DNA from: Chloroflexota bacterium
Lineage (GTDB): Bacteria > Chloroflexota > Limnocylindria > QHBO01
Direction: 5' to 3'
Assembly (NCBI GenBank): GCA_005879815.1
Contig: VBKA01000048.1
Span: 1-13,418, forward strand
DNA: 13,418 bases
Both the position numbers and the translations under genes were made by a program. Numbering within the stretch: position 1 is the first letter of the stretch; each line of letters begins with the position of its first letter. The notes beneath the pieces are model-generated. The model did not search any database and was not told the origin of the DNA. It was given only the letters and a program-made list of their open reading frames with translations. Below, one piece after another: positions 4,857 to 11,282 of the stretch.

Positions 4857-7499
4857 ATGACGCAGTCCACGACCGAGGTTCATCCGGCACTCCCGACTGG
4901 CACTGTCACGTTCCTGTTCACGGACATCGAGGGCTCCACCAGGCTCCTCCAGGCGCTTGGTGACCGATACGAGGCCGTCCTTGCCGACCATTGCCGGATC
5001 ATCCGCGACGCGATCGCGGAAGGCGGCGGCATCGAGGTGAACACGGAAGGCGACTCGTTCTTCGCCGTCTTCCCCAGTGCGAATCGGGCCGTCGAGGCGA
5101 GCACCAGCGCGCAACGAAAGCTTTCGGCCCACGCCTGGCCCCACGGAAGCGCAGTGCGTGTGCGGATGGGCCTGCACACCGGAGAGGGCCGCCTTGGCGG
5201 CGCCGATTACGTCGGCCTGGACGTGCATCGGGCGGCTCGCATAGCGGCAGCAGGCAACGGGGGCCAGGTCCTCGTCTCGGACGCGACGCGCGCCCTGGTG
5301 GAGCCGGGGCTGCCGGACGGCATCGGCCTGCGCGACCTCGGAGCCCATCGGCTCAAGGACCTCGCCCGACCGGAGCGCATCTATCAGCTCGAGATCGCCG
5401 GCTTGGCGGGGGACTTCGCGCCGATCCGAACGCTGGACGCGCATCCCAACAACCTGCCGTTGCTGTTGACGAGCTTCGTGGGTCGCAACGCCGAGATCGC
5501 TGCGGTGCGCGCACTCGTTGACCAGGCCCGCCTCGTGACACTGACCGGGCCGGGCGGTACGGGCAAGACCCGGCTGGCGCTGCAGGTGGCCGCCGAACGC
5601 CTGGGTGACCACCCTGATGGCATCTTCTTCGTCGAGCTGGCACCGATCACCGATCCGAGCCTGGTGCCGTCCGCCATTGCGGAGGCGCTGCACGTCCGCG
5701 AGGCGGCCGATCGTCCGCTGCTGGAAACCCTCATGGACGACCTCCGCGACAAGGCCATGCTGCTGGTGCTCGACAACTTCGAACAGGTGACCGATGCGGC
5801 ACCGGTCGTTACCGAGCTGCTGTCGGCGGCGGGGACGCTCCACGTCCTCGTCACCAGCCGCGCGGTCCTGCACCTCCAGGGCGAGCGCGAGTTCCCTGTC
5901 CCACCCCTGCGAATCCCGGATCCGGCCGCGCTGCCGAGCCTCGAGGCGCTCTCGAGCTACGAGGCGGTCAAGCTGTTCGTCGAGCGTGCGATGACCATGC
6001 GCCCGGACTTCGCGATCACCAACGAATCCGTGCCGGCGGTCGCGGAGATCGTGGCCCGCCTGGACGGCCTGCCGCTCGCGATCGAGCTCGCTGCGGCACG
6101 CACCCGAATCTTGAGCCCGCAGGCGATCCTCGGACGGCTCGGAAGCCGGCTCGCCTTCCTCGGAGGTGGTGCTCGAGATCTGCCTGCCCGTCAGCAGACC
6201 CTGCGCGGCGCCATTGACTGGAGCTACGAGCTGCTCGAGGCGCCTCAGCAGGGGCTGCTGCGGCGGCTCGCCGTCTTTGCCGGGGGAGGCTCACTCGGCG
6301 CGATCGAGGCGATCTGCGGCCCCCGAGAGCTGGGCGTCGACGCCCTGGACGGATTGACGACGCTGGTTGAGCAGAGTCTCCTGCGTCGTGCCGAGGCGGA
6401 CAGCGATGAACCCCGCTTCGAGCTGCTCGAGACAATTCGCGAATTCGCGGCCGAGCAGCTGCAGGCCGCAGGCGAGGCCGCTGAGCTCGCACGCCGGCAC
6501 GCTCTCCACTTCACCGATGTCGCCGAGGCTGCCGCACCGGACCTGACGCGAAGTCCGGAGGCGGGCGATCGCCTGGGAGAGGATCTCGACAACTTCCGGG
6601 CCGCGCTGCAGTGGGCACTGGATACAGGCGAGGTGGAAGCCGGCTTCCGGCTGGGCTTCTCCCTGTGGCGTTACTGGCAGCAGCGCGCCCATCTGCGCGA
6701 GGGCCGAGCTTGGTTCGATCGGCTGCTCGCCCTCCCGGGCGCCGAGGCGCGCACGAGCGCACGCGCCAGCGGCCTGACCGGGGCGGCCGGCATCGCCTAC
6801 TGGCAGAACGACTACGCGGCAGCCACCGCCTGGTACGACGAGGCCGAGTCGATCTTCCGAGAGCTCGGCGATAAGCCGGGACTCGCGGACGCGCTCTACA
6901 ACACGGCCTCGATGACGGCATTGGCGGGCGACATGCCGACCGCACTGGCTCGCTTCCGCGAAGGGGAGGCGCTGGCGCGGGAGCTTGGCGACGACCACGA
7001 GGTCATGCGCTTCGTCGCCGCCGAGGGTTATGGCGCCTTCATGACCGATGACCTGGACACAGCCCGCCCGCTCCTCGAGGAGTCGCTGGCGCTCGCCGAG
7101 CGGACCGGCGACCGGTTCGCGATCGGGACAGGCCACCACACCGTGGCGCAGGTGGCGCGGCTGGACGGCCGGTTCGGGGATGCGGCTGGTCATTACCGCT
7201 CCGCCATCCGGGCCCTGCACGAGCTGGGCGATGCGGCGAGCATGACCGAGCCCCTTCAGGGGTTGGCCGCGGTGTCGATCGCGCGCGGCGAGGCGGATCT
7301 CGGCGTGCGGCTGCTCGCGGCCAACGCCGCGATCCGCGAGCGCATCGGGGGAGGACCTCCGCCGGAGTGGTTGCGCCTCGGCGAAGCGTTGCCGGCTGCC
7401 CGCGCCTCTCTCGGCGAGGATGCCTACCAGGCCGCCTGGGACGCGGGCCTGGCGATGTCCGTGGACGAGACCGTCGCGGAGGCGCTCTCGACCGACTGA
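4857..7499 (+). CDS. Adenylate/guanylate cyclase-domain regulator with NB-ARC-type ATPase and TPR-like repeats
   Basis: 880 residues. A class III cyclase domain spans about 14-180: metal-binding FTDIEGST (Asp23), NTEGDSFFAVF (Asp66) and YVGLDVHRAARI (Arg128). An NB-ARC/STAND ATPase follows: Walker A GPGGTGKT at 231-238, Walker B LLVLDNFE at 302-309, sensor-type VTSR at 332-335 and GLPLAIELAAAR at 404-415. A winged-helix-like segment (about 440-540) precedes helical TPR-like repeats (about 570-830). No C-terminal LuxR helix-turn-helix is present, unlike several mycobacterial relatives. The cyclase site is atypical: the adenine-selecting Lys position is Asn62 and the transition-state Asn is His124, while Asp117 and Arg128 are kept. 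It probably senses a signal through its repeats and regulates cyclase or protein partners. The ATG at 4857 was chosen because an earlier ATG at 4743 would read through the VOC remnant out of frame. Confidence 0.9.
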   Translation: MTQSTTEVHPALPTGTVTFLFTDIEGSTRLLQALGDRYEAVLADHCRIIRDAIAEGGGIEVNTEGDSFFAVFPSANRAVEASTSAQRKLSAHAWPHGSAVRVRMGLHTGEGRLGGADYVGLDVHRAARIAAAGNGGQVLVSDATRALVEPGLPDGIGLRDLGAHRLKDLARPERIYQLEIAGLAGDFAPIRTLDAHPNNLPLLLTSFVGRNAEIAAVRALVDQARLVTLTGPGGTGKTRLALQVAAERLGDHPDGIFFVELAPITDPSLVPSAIAEALHVREAADRPLLETLMDDLRDKAMLLVLDNFEQVTDAAPVVTELLSAAGTLHVLVTSRAVLHLQGEREFPVPPLRIPDPAALPSLEALSSYEAVKLFVERAMTMRPDFAITNESVPAVAEIVARLDGLPLAIELAAARTRILSPQAILGRLGSRLAFLGGGARDLPARQQTLRGAIDWSYELLEAPQQGLLRRLAVFAGGGSLGAIEAICGPRELGVDALDGLTTLVEQSLLRRAEADSDEPRFELLETIREFAAEQLQAAGEAAELARRHALHFTDVAEAAAPDLTRSPEAGDRLGEDLDNFRAALQWALDTGEVEAGFRLGFSLWRYWQQRAHLREGRAWFDRLLALPGAEARTSARASGLTGAAGIAYWQNDYAAATAWYDEAESIFRELGDKPGLADALYNTASMTALAGDMPTALARFREGEALARELGDDHEVMRFVAAEGYGAFMTDDLDTARPLLEESLALAERTGDRFAIGTGHHTVAQVARLDGRFGDAAGHYRSAIRALHELGDAASMTEPLQGLAAVSIARGEADLGVRLLAANAAIRERIGGGPPPEWLRLGEALPAARASLGEDAYQAAWDAGLAMSVDETVAEALSTD

Positions 7500-7531
7500 C
7501 CCGGACCCTGACGTGGGCGGCCGGCCAGTGC

Positions 7532-7819
7532 TTAGCCGCCGCTGCGCTCGAACCTGAAGTAGGCGATCCCGCGCATCTCGATGCGCGTCGCGCGATCGGT
7601 CTGCACGATGCGCATCATCACCGCGCCGCAGATGGGGCAGCGCAGCACCGAGCCCGGCGCGCGCACGTAGGCATGCAAGGCGCCCATGGCGTTGACCTCG
7701 CCGCAGGTCGCGCACTTGGCGGGCACCACCGTGACATCGGCGCCGAACAGGTCGGCCAGCAGACCGGCGACGGCGTTGCCGTCCAGCATGAGGTCGTGCG
7801 TCGTCACGTCTGTGGCCAT
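7532..7819 (-). CDS. DUF6510-type zinc-ribbon protein
   Basis: 95 residues. The opening (DLMLDGNAVAGLLADLFGAD at 9-28) is typical of the family I know as DUF6510. Two CxxC pairs follow, Cys36/Cys39 in CATCG and Cys61/Cys64 in CPICG. Together they form a small zinc ribbon, and a beta strand MRIVQT follows. There are no membrane segments, so it is cytosolic. The start at 7819 is 3 nt after the stop of the ferredoxin-reductase-like gene, so it is translationally linked and is the last gene of the redox operon. It may assist assembly or metal handling of that module, but no function is established. It converges with the cyclase gene across 32 bases that show no clear terminator. Confidence 0.82.
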   Translation of the reverse strand: MATDVTTHDLMLDGNAVAGLLADLFGADVTVVPAKCATCGEVNAMGALHAYVRAPGSVLRCPICGAVMMRIVQTDRATRIEMRGIAYFRFERSGG

Positions 7820-7822
7820 GCC

Positions 7823-8563
7823 CTACGTTCCCGTTGGCCCGAAGCGTTCGGTCCGGATCTGCGACGGAGCCAGACCGATGCGCACCAGGGCGTTCGCCGC
7901 CGACTCGACGAGGGCCGTTGGGCCGCAGATGTAGACTCGCGCCTCGCGGCCGAGCGGATCCAGCACTTCTGACAGCATCGCCTCGTCGATGCGCCGCGCG
8001 TATCCACTCCATCCCGGCGGCTGCTCGCGGGTGAGGGTGTGCGCGACCTGGAAGCCGTCCTGGGTGGCCGACAACCGATCCAGCTCCTCGCGGTAGATGA
8101 TCTCACCAGGCCCGCGTGAGCTGAGCAGCAGCCGGGTCGGGTTCATGGCACCCGCCCGCGCGCGGTGACGAATCATGGCCATCAGCGGCACCACCCCCGA
8201 GCCACCACCCACCAGCAGCAGGGGACCGGGCTGCGATGCCTCCCAGACGAAATAGCCGCCGATCGGTCCGCGCACCTCCAGGCGATCCCCGGGAACAACC
8301 ACGTCGTGCAGGAAGGGCGACACCTCGCCGTCGGGGATGCGCTCGACCGTGATGTCGACCTCCGGGGCCCGTTCCGGCTCGGAGGCAATCGAGTAGGAGC
8401 GCTCCACGCTGTACCCATCCTCCGAGGTAAGGCGCAGGTCGACGTGCTGGCCGGGGCGGTGACCCGTCCACGCGGGAAGTGTCAGCGAGAACGAGCGCAC
8501 CGCGTCGGTCTCATCGTGGACTCCGGCGACGGTGGCCAGCTGCCAATCCAGGGGTCGCGCCAT
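7823..8563 (-). CDS. Ferredoxin reductase-like FAD/NAD(P)-binding flavoprotein
   Basis: 246 residues, two domains. The FAD-binding barrel carries RSYS (55-58), the RxYS motif that contacts FAD phosphate, and GPIGGYF (99-105). The NAD(P) domain starts with LLLVGGGSGVVPLMAM (115-130) and includes YICGP (211-215), where Cys213 normally lies near the nicotinamide, and a terminal ERFG. No C-terminal [2Fe-2S] domain is present, so this is the short form. It should move electrons between NAD(P)H and a protein partner in the cytosol. Its neighbours are the sulfite-oxidase-like molybdoenzyme 13 bases upstream and the DUF6510 gene downstream, so that molybdoenzyme is the likely partner. A TGAGGA near the upstream stop may serve as ribosome binding site. 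Confidence 0.92.
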   Translation of the reverse strand: MARPLDWQLATVAGVHDETDAVRSFSLTLPAWTGHRPGQHVDLRLTSEDGYSVERSYSIASEPERAPEVDITVERIPDGEVSPFLHDVVVPGDRLEVRGPIGGYFVWEASQPGPLLLVGGGSGVVPLMAMIRHRARAGAMNPTRLLLSSRGPGEIIYREELDRLSATQDGFQVAHTLTREQPPGWSGYARRIDEAMLSEVLDPLGREARVYICGPTALVESAANALVRIGLAPSQIRTERFGPTGT

Positions 8564-8576
8564 GCGTCAGCGTTCC

Positions 8577-9203
8577 TCAGTCGCCGCTGTAGCGCTCCTC
8601 GCGCCACTGGTCGCCGCGGTTGTGATAGCCAAGCGACTCCCAGAAGCCCGGCTCGTCCTCGGCCTGCAGCCGGATCCCGCGGATCCACTTCGCGCTCTTC
8701 CAGAAGTAGCGCGCGGGGACCACGAGGCGAGCTGGACCGCCGTGCTCCGGCGCGAGCGGCGCGCCGTCGTACTCGTAGGCCACGAAAGCCTGCCCGTTCA
8801 GGACGTCAGGCAGGGGCAGGTTGGTGGTGTAGCCGCCATCGGACCACGCGATCATGAACGCGGCGCGGTCATCGATCTCCACGCCCTCCAGGAGCGTGTC
8901 CACGCTCACGCCGCGCCAGTGCATGTCGAGCTTGGTCCATTTGGTCACGCAGCTGATGTCCACCGTCCACTCCCGAGCGGGCAGCGCCTGGAACTCCTGC
9001 CAGCTCCACGAGAGGGGTTGTTTGACGAGTCCCTGGATGGTGAAGGTCCACTGCTCGAGCGGCGTGCGCGGCGTCGGACCGGCGGAGAGGACGGGGAAGT
9101 CCCTGGTGATGTACTGGCCGGGCGGGATGCGCGACGCGACGTCCTCTGGGCCGCCGCTGCTGCGACGCCCGACGAAACCCCGCGTCACGAAGCGCTCCGT
9201 CAT
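8577..9203 (-). CDS. Sulfite oxidase-like molybdopterin oxidoreductase (cytosolic)
   Basis: 208 residues, compact molybdopterin-binding domain of the sulfite oxidase fold. Cys85 in DISCVTKW is the expected molybdenum ligand. Other family marks are WTFTIQGLV (52-60), WSDGGYTTNLP (120-130), HGGPARLVVPARYFW (154-168) and KSAKWIRGI (169-177), which hold the pterin phosphate and active-site Arg/Lys. There is no Tat or Sec signal, unlike MsrP (YedY), and no dimerisation or cytochrome b5 domain, so it is probably cytosolic and monomeric. Substrate is uncertain; sulfite, sulfoxides or other oxyanions are possible. GGAG lies 8 nt before the ATG. The flavoprotein and DUF6510 genes follow at 13 and 3 bases, so the three act as one transcriptional unit. 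Confidence 0.93.
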   Translation of the reverse strand: MTERFVTRGFVGRRSSGGPEDVASRIPPGQYITRDFPVLSAGPTPRTPLEQWTFTIQGLVKQPLSWSWQEFQALPAREWTVDISCVTKWTKLDMHWRGVSVDTLLEGVEIDDRAAFMIAWSDGGYTTNLPLPDVLNGQAFVAYEYDGAPLAPEHGGPARLVVPARYFWKSAKWIRGIRLQAEDEPGFWESLGYHNRGDQWREERYSGD

Positions 9204-9236
9204 TGAGGCTCCACGTTAGCGGCCCTCACGCGCCGG

Positions 9237-9551
9237 TCAAGGGTTGGCGCCGTCGTCACGGCCGCGAAGGAGCGAGATCCGAAACGGACGCAGCTCGCCG
9301 CCCGCAAAGCCGCCGGCGATGACCGGGTCCTCGTCCATGATGCGACGGGCGGCGTCCTCGTCCGGTGCCTCGAACACAGCGATACCGGTGTTCGTCTCGC
9401 CCAGCGTCGGTCCCACCAGGACCATCACGCCCTCCTGGTGCAGGCGTTGCAGCCGATCGAAGTGGAGCCTCCACACGGCCCGCTCCTCCGGGGTCATGGT
9501 GGCCGCGAAGTTCGACCTTGGCGGATGGATGAAGTAGATCCACTCGGACAC
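9237..9551 (-). CDS. YciI-like (YCII-related domain) protein
   Basis: 104 residues from a GTG start backed by GGAGG (complement of 9557-9561), 5 nt upstream. The protein shows the YCII ferredoxin-like alpha/beta fold: WIYFIHPPRSNF at 4-15 with conserved His9, then LHFDRLQRLHQEGVMVLVGP (29-48), the acidic DEDP at 73-76 and a final ELRPFRISLLRG. His and Asp in this fold form a likely active-site pair, yet few members have known reactions; some act in aromatic degradation as dehydrochlorinases. It follows the GNAT gene by 11 bases and precedes the molybdoenzyme by 33 bases, so it may belong to either unit. Confidence 0.88.
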   Translation of the reverse strand: MSEWIYFIHPPRSNFAATMTPEERAVWRLHFDRLQRLHQEGVMVLVGPTLGETNTGIAVFEAPDEDAARRIMDEDPVIAGGFAGGELRPFRISLLRGRDDGANP

Positions 9552-9562
9552 GGACGCCTCCG

Positions 9563-10104
9563 CTAGACCGATGACCTGCGCACCGGCAGCTCGAAGACCA
9601 GCTCGAGCCCGTCCTCGGGGTCGAGCTGCTCGCCCACGTGCACGAAGCCAAGCTTGGCGATCAGGTTGAGCGATCGCTCGTTCTCGGGCGAGACCGATGC
9701 CCGAAACACGCTCACGCGCGGGTCACGCTCGGCCCAGGCCAAGAGCGCGCGCACGGCCTCGATCGCATAGCCGCGCCCGCGGAAGCGCGGGAGCAGCACG
9801 TAGCCGACCTCCACCATGCCGCGCTCGTCAGGTCCGCCGTGGAAGTTGATGGTCCCCGCCACCGGACGAGCACCCCGTCGCACGACGATTGGCCGCAGCA
9901 GCCACCGTTGGGCGGCAGGGTTGTCGCGGATCTGCCGGGCGCGGCGGGCGAGGAGCCAGGCGTTGTCGCGAAGCCAGTGCGGCGAGATCGTGGCGCTGAT
10001 CGCCCGGCCTACCTCCGCCACCTTCCCGTCCAGGAGCGCTCCATGTGATTGGCCGATAGAAGCGGTAGGTCGAGGCGGTCCGAGCTGATGGTGTCGATGC
10101 TCAA
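9563..10104 (-). pseudogene. GNAT family N-acetyltransferase, apparently frameshifted
   Basis: Two frames together make one RimJ/RimL-like acetyltransferase. From TTG 10104 one frame reads LSIDTISSDRLDLPLLSANH then MER. This is the classic RimJ opening (T-S-x-R-L-x-L-x-x-L), but it soon runs into a stop near 10009. The other frame picks up at ALLDGKVAEVGRAISATISP and continues to 9563 with the acetyl-CoA loop RFRGRGYAIEAV and NERSLNLIAKLGF. Adding one base near 10038-10039 (GAGCGC to GAGGCGC) joins them into about 180 residues, the normal family length. A start in the second frame at 10147 exists, but its first 36 residues look unlike any GNAT and overlap arsM. The result is either a real mutation or a sequencing/assembly error. 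It lies 29 bases after arsM; it does not look like ArsN. Confidence 0.75.
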
Positions 10105-10133
10105 CCCGCTGAGCGTAGCGGACCACAATCGGT

Positions 10134-10931
10134 TCAGCAGCACCCATCCCTTCCGCAGCAGCCGACCATCGCGAGCCCAGCGGCTGCGCCAGCGCCTTCG
10201 GCCGGGATGGCGGGCTTCGTCGCCTTGATGATCGCGCTGTGCATGCCGTCGGTGACGAGATGGGTCGAGGTTACCGAGACATCGGTCAGTCCCGCCTCTC
10301 GTAATCCGGCCTCGAACTCCGAGAACGAGAGGGCGCCGGCGATGCAGCCCACGTAGGAGCCGCGCGTCGCTCGCTCCTCGGCCGTGAGCGCGTCCTCCGC
10401 CACGATGTCGGTGATCCCGACGCGTCCGCCCGCCCTTAGCACGCGCGCGATCTCCCGGAAGACCGAGGGCTTGTCCGCGGCGAGATTCACCACGCAGTTG
10501 CTGATCACCACGTCGACCGATGCAGCCGGCAGCGGGATTGCCTCGATCTGGCCCTTGAGGAACTCGACGTTGGTGGCGCCCGCCTCGGCGGCGTTGCGCT
10601 GGGCGAGGGCAAGCATCTCGTCGGTCATGTCGAGCCCGATGGCGCGGCCAGTGGGTCCCACCCGCTTCGCTGAGAGCAGCACGTCGATTCCGCCACCCGA
10701 CCCGAGATCGAGCACGCGCTCCCCTTCGTGCAGCTCCGCGACCGCCAGCGGGTTGCCGCATCCGAGCGAGGCCATCACCGCCGCGTCTGGCAGCTCGGAC
10801 TTCTCGAGCGCCGAGTAGAGCTCGGGACCGATGCCCTGCTCGGCGCAGCATGCCGCGGTATTGGTCGCCAGCACCTGGCGCGCCGACTCGGCGTACCGCT
10901 CGCGAACCTGATCGTGGACCTGCTGGGTCAT
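10134..10931 (-). CDS. arsM: Arsenite methyltransferase ArsM
   Basis: 265 residues. SAM-dependent methyltransferase with the motif VLDLGSGGGIDVLLSA (73-88) and the following acidic GLDMTDEML. ArsM cysteines are in place: Cys146 in VISNCVVNL and Cys196 in GSYVGCIAGAL form the conserved arsenite-binding pair, and Cys28/Cys29 and Cys58 (SLGCGNP) lie in the N-terminal part. The C-terminus ends in a Cys-rich tail GCCGRDGCC, a feature of many bacterial ArsM proteins. It transfers methyl groups from SAM to As(III), giving methylated and finally volatile arsenicals. AAGGAG (complement of 10938-10943) is 6 nt before the ATG. It follows arsR by 14 bases and is expected to be induced when ArsR releases the operator. 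No arsenate reductase or arsenite pump gene is in the window. Confidence 0.94.
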   Translation of the reverse strand: MTQQVHDQVRERYAESARQVLATNTAACCAEQGIGPELYSALEKSELPDAAVMASLGCGNPLAVAELHEGERVLDLGSGGGIDVLLSAKRVGPTGRAIGLDMTDEMLALAQRNAAEAGATNVEFLKGQIEAIPLPAASVDVVISNCVVNLAADKPSVFREIARVLRAGGRVGITDIVAEDALTAEERATRGSYVGCIAGALSFSEFEAGLREAGLTDVSVTSTHLVTDGMHSAIIKATKPAIPAEGAGAAAGLAMVGCCGRDGCC

Positions 10932-10945
10932 GGGATGCTCCTTCG

Positions 10946-11239
10946 TCAGGCGACCTGGACCAGGCCGGAGAGGCTCGCACCGATGCCTGTCCAGCGACGC
11001 GCGAAATCGGGTGAGAGGGCGTAGTAGATGAAGGTGCCGCGCCGCTCGCTGGTCACCGCGCCGGCCTCGCGCAGGACCTTCAGGTGATGGCTGATGGTTG
11101 GCTGGCTGACCGTGCAGCACTCGGTGAAGTCACAGGCACACACAGATCCGGGCGCCGATGCGAGCTGCCGCAGGATGGAGATGCGGACCGGATCGGCGAT
11201 CGCCTGCAGGAGCTGCACGTCTGGGTCTGCGCTCTTCAC
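10946..11239 (-). CDS. arsR: ArsR family arsenic-responsive repressor
   Basis: 97 residues, GTG start. It is a compact winged-helix repressor: LLQAIADPVRISILRQL (10-26), recognition helix VSQPTISHHLKVLREAG (44-60) and wing SERRGTFIYYAL (64-75). Metal-sensing cysteines are clustered at the start of the DNA-binding helices: Cys34 and Cys36 in VCACD, plus Cys41/Cys42, consistent with a three-coordinate As(III) site of the CxC type. Length matches the family. Binding of arsenite should release it from the operator upstream (11247-11270), derepressing arsR and arsM. No Shine-Dalgarno sequence precedes the GTG, while TATAGT lies 6 nt upstream, so the message is probably leaderless. The gene is 39 bases downstream of the histidine kinase but has its own promoter. 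Confidence 0.94.
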   Translation of the reverse strand: MKSADPDVQLLQAIADPVRISILRQLASAPGSVCACDFTECCTVSQPTISHHLKVLREAGAVTSERRGTFIYYALSPDFARRWTGIGASLSGLVQVA

Positions 11240-11245
11240 GTCGCC

Positions 11246-11251
11246 ACTATA
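11246..11251 (-). promoter_or_regulatory. arsRM promoter -10 (TATAGT), probably leaderless
   Basis: The minus strand reads TATAGT, 6 nt (GGCGAC) before the GTG start of arsR. It matches 5 of 6 bases of the -10 consensus in an otherwise G+C-rich context, and it is overlapped by the ArsR operator. A TTGACA is also present 8 nt upstream, but it is too close to serve as its -35. Confidence 0.6.
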
Positions 11252-11270
11252 TCGAAGCGTGTCAATATAG
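11247..11270. promoter_or_regulatory. ArsR operator (imperfect inverted repeat)
   Basis: CTATATCGA (11247-11255) and TCAATATAG (11262-11270) are inverted copies with one mismatch, separated by 6 bases. The element is A+T-rich in a G+C-rich window and covers the arsR -10. Size and symmetry fit a winged-helix dimer site, and occupancy would block RNA polymerase. Confidence 0.7.
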
Positions 11271-11282
11271 ATCTGGATCTAT
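11267..11282. repeat. Perfect palindrome ATAGATC-TG-GATCTAT overlapping the histidine kinase stop
   Basis: ATAGATC (11267-11273) and GATCTAT (11276-11282) are perfect inverted arms around TG. It shares 4 bases with the ArsR operator and includes the histidine kinase stop codon (11279-11281). It could be a second regulator site for arsRM, or a small hairpin ending the kinase transcript. Confidence 0.5.

Noticed and set aside
7500..7531. Possible terminator between the convergent cyclase and DUF6510 genes (GGCGGC 7516-7521 with GCCGCC 7535-7540)
   Set aside because: Six-base stem with a 13-nt loop running into coding sequence and no T-run; expected by chance at this G+C content.
6291..8012. 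Long 573-codon open frame on the minus strand across the cyclase gene
   Set aside because: It is antisense to recognisable cyclase-regulator, DUF6510 and flavoprotein sequence, is Arg/Gly/Ala-rich with no motifs, and is of a kind that high G+C content makes by chance.
8774..8783. Second copy of CGTAGGCCAC, matching the tRNA-His 3' end (4699-4708), considered as an attachment site
   Set aside because: Only 10 bases long, inside the conserved coding sequence of the molybdoenzyme, and no integrase or mobile gene lies between the copies.
11256..11267. TTGACA on the minus strand in the arsR promoter, considered as a -35 box
   Set aside because: It is only 8 nt from TATAGT, and no TAnnnT lies 16-18 nt downstream of it; it is better explained as part of the operator palindrome.
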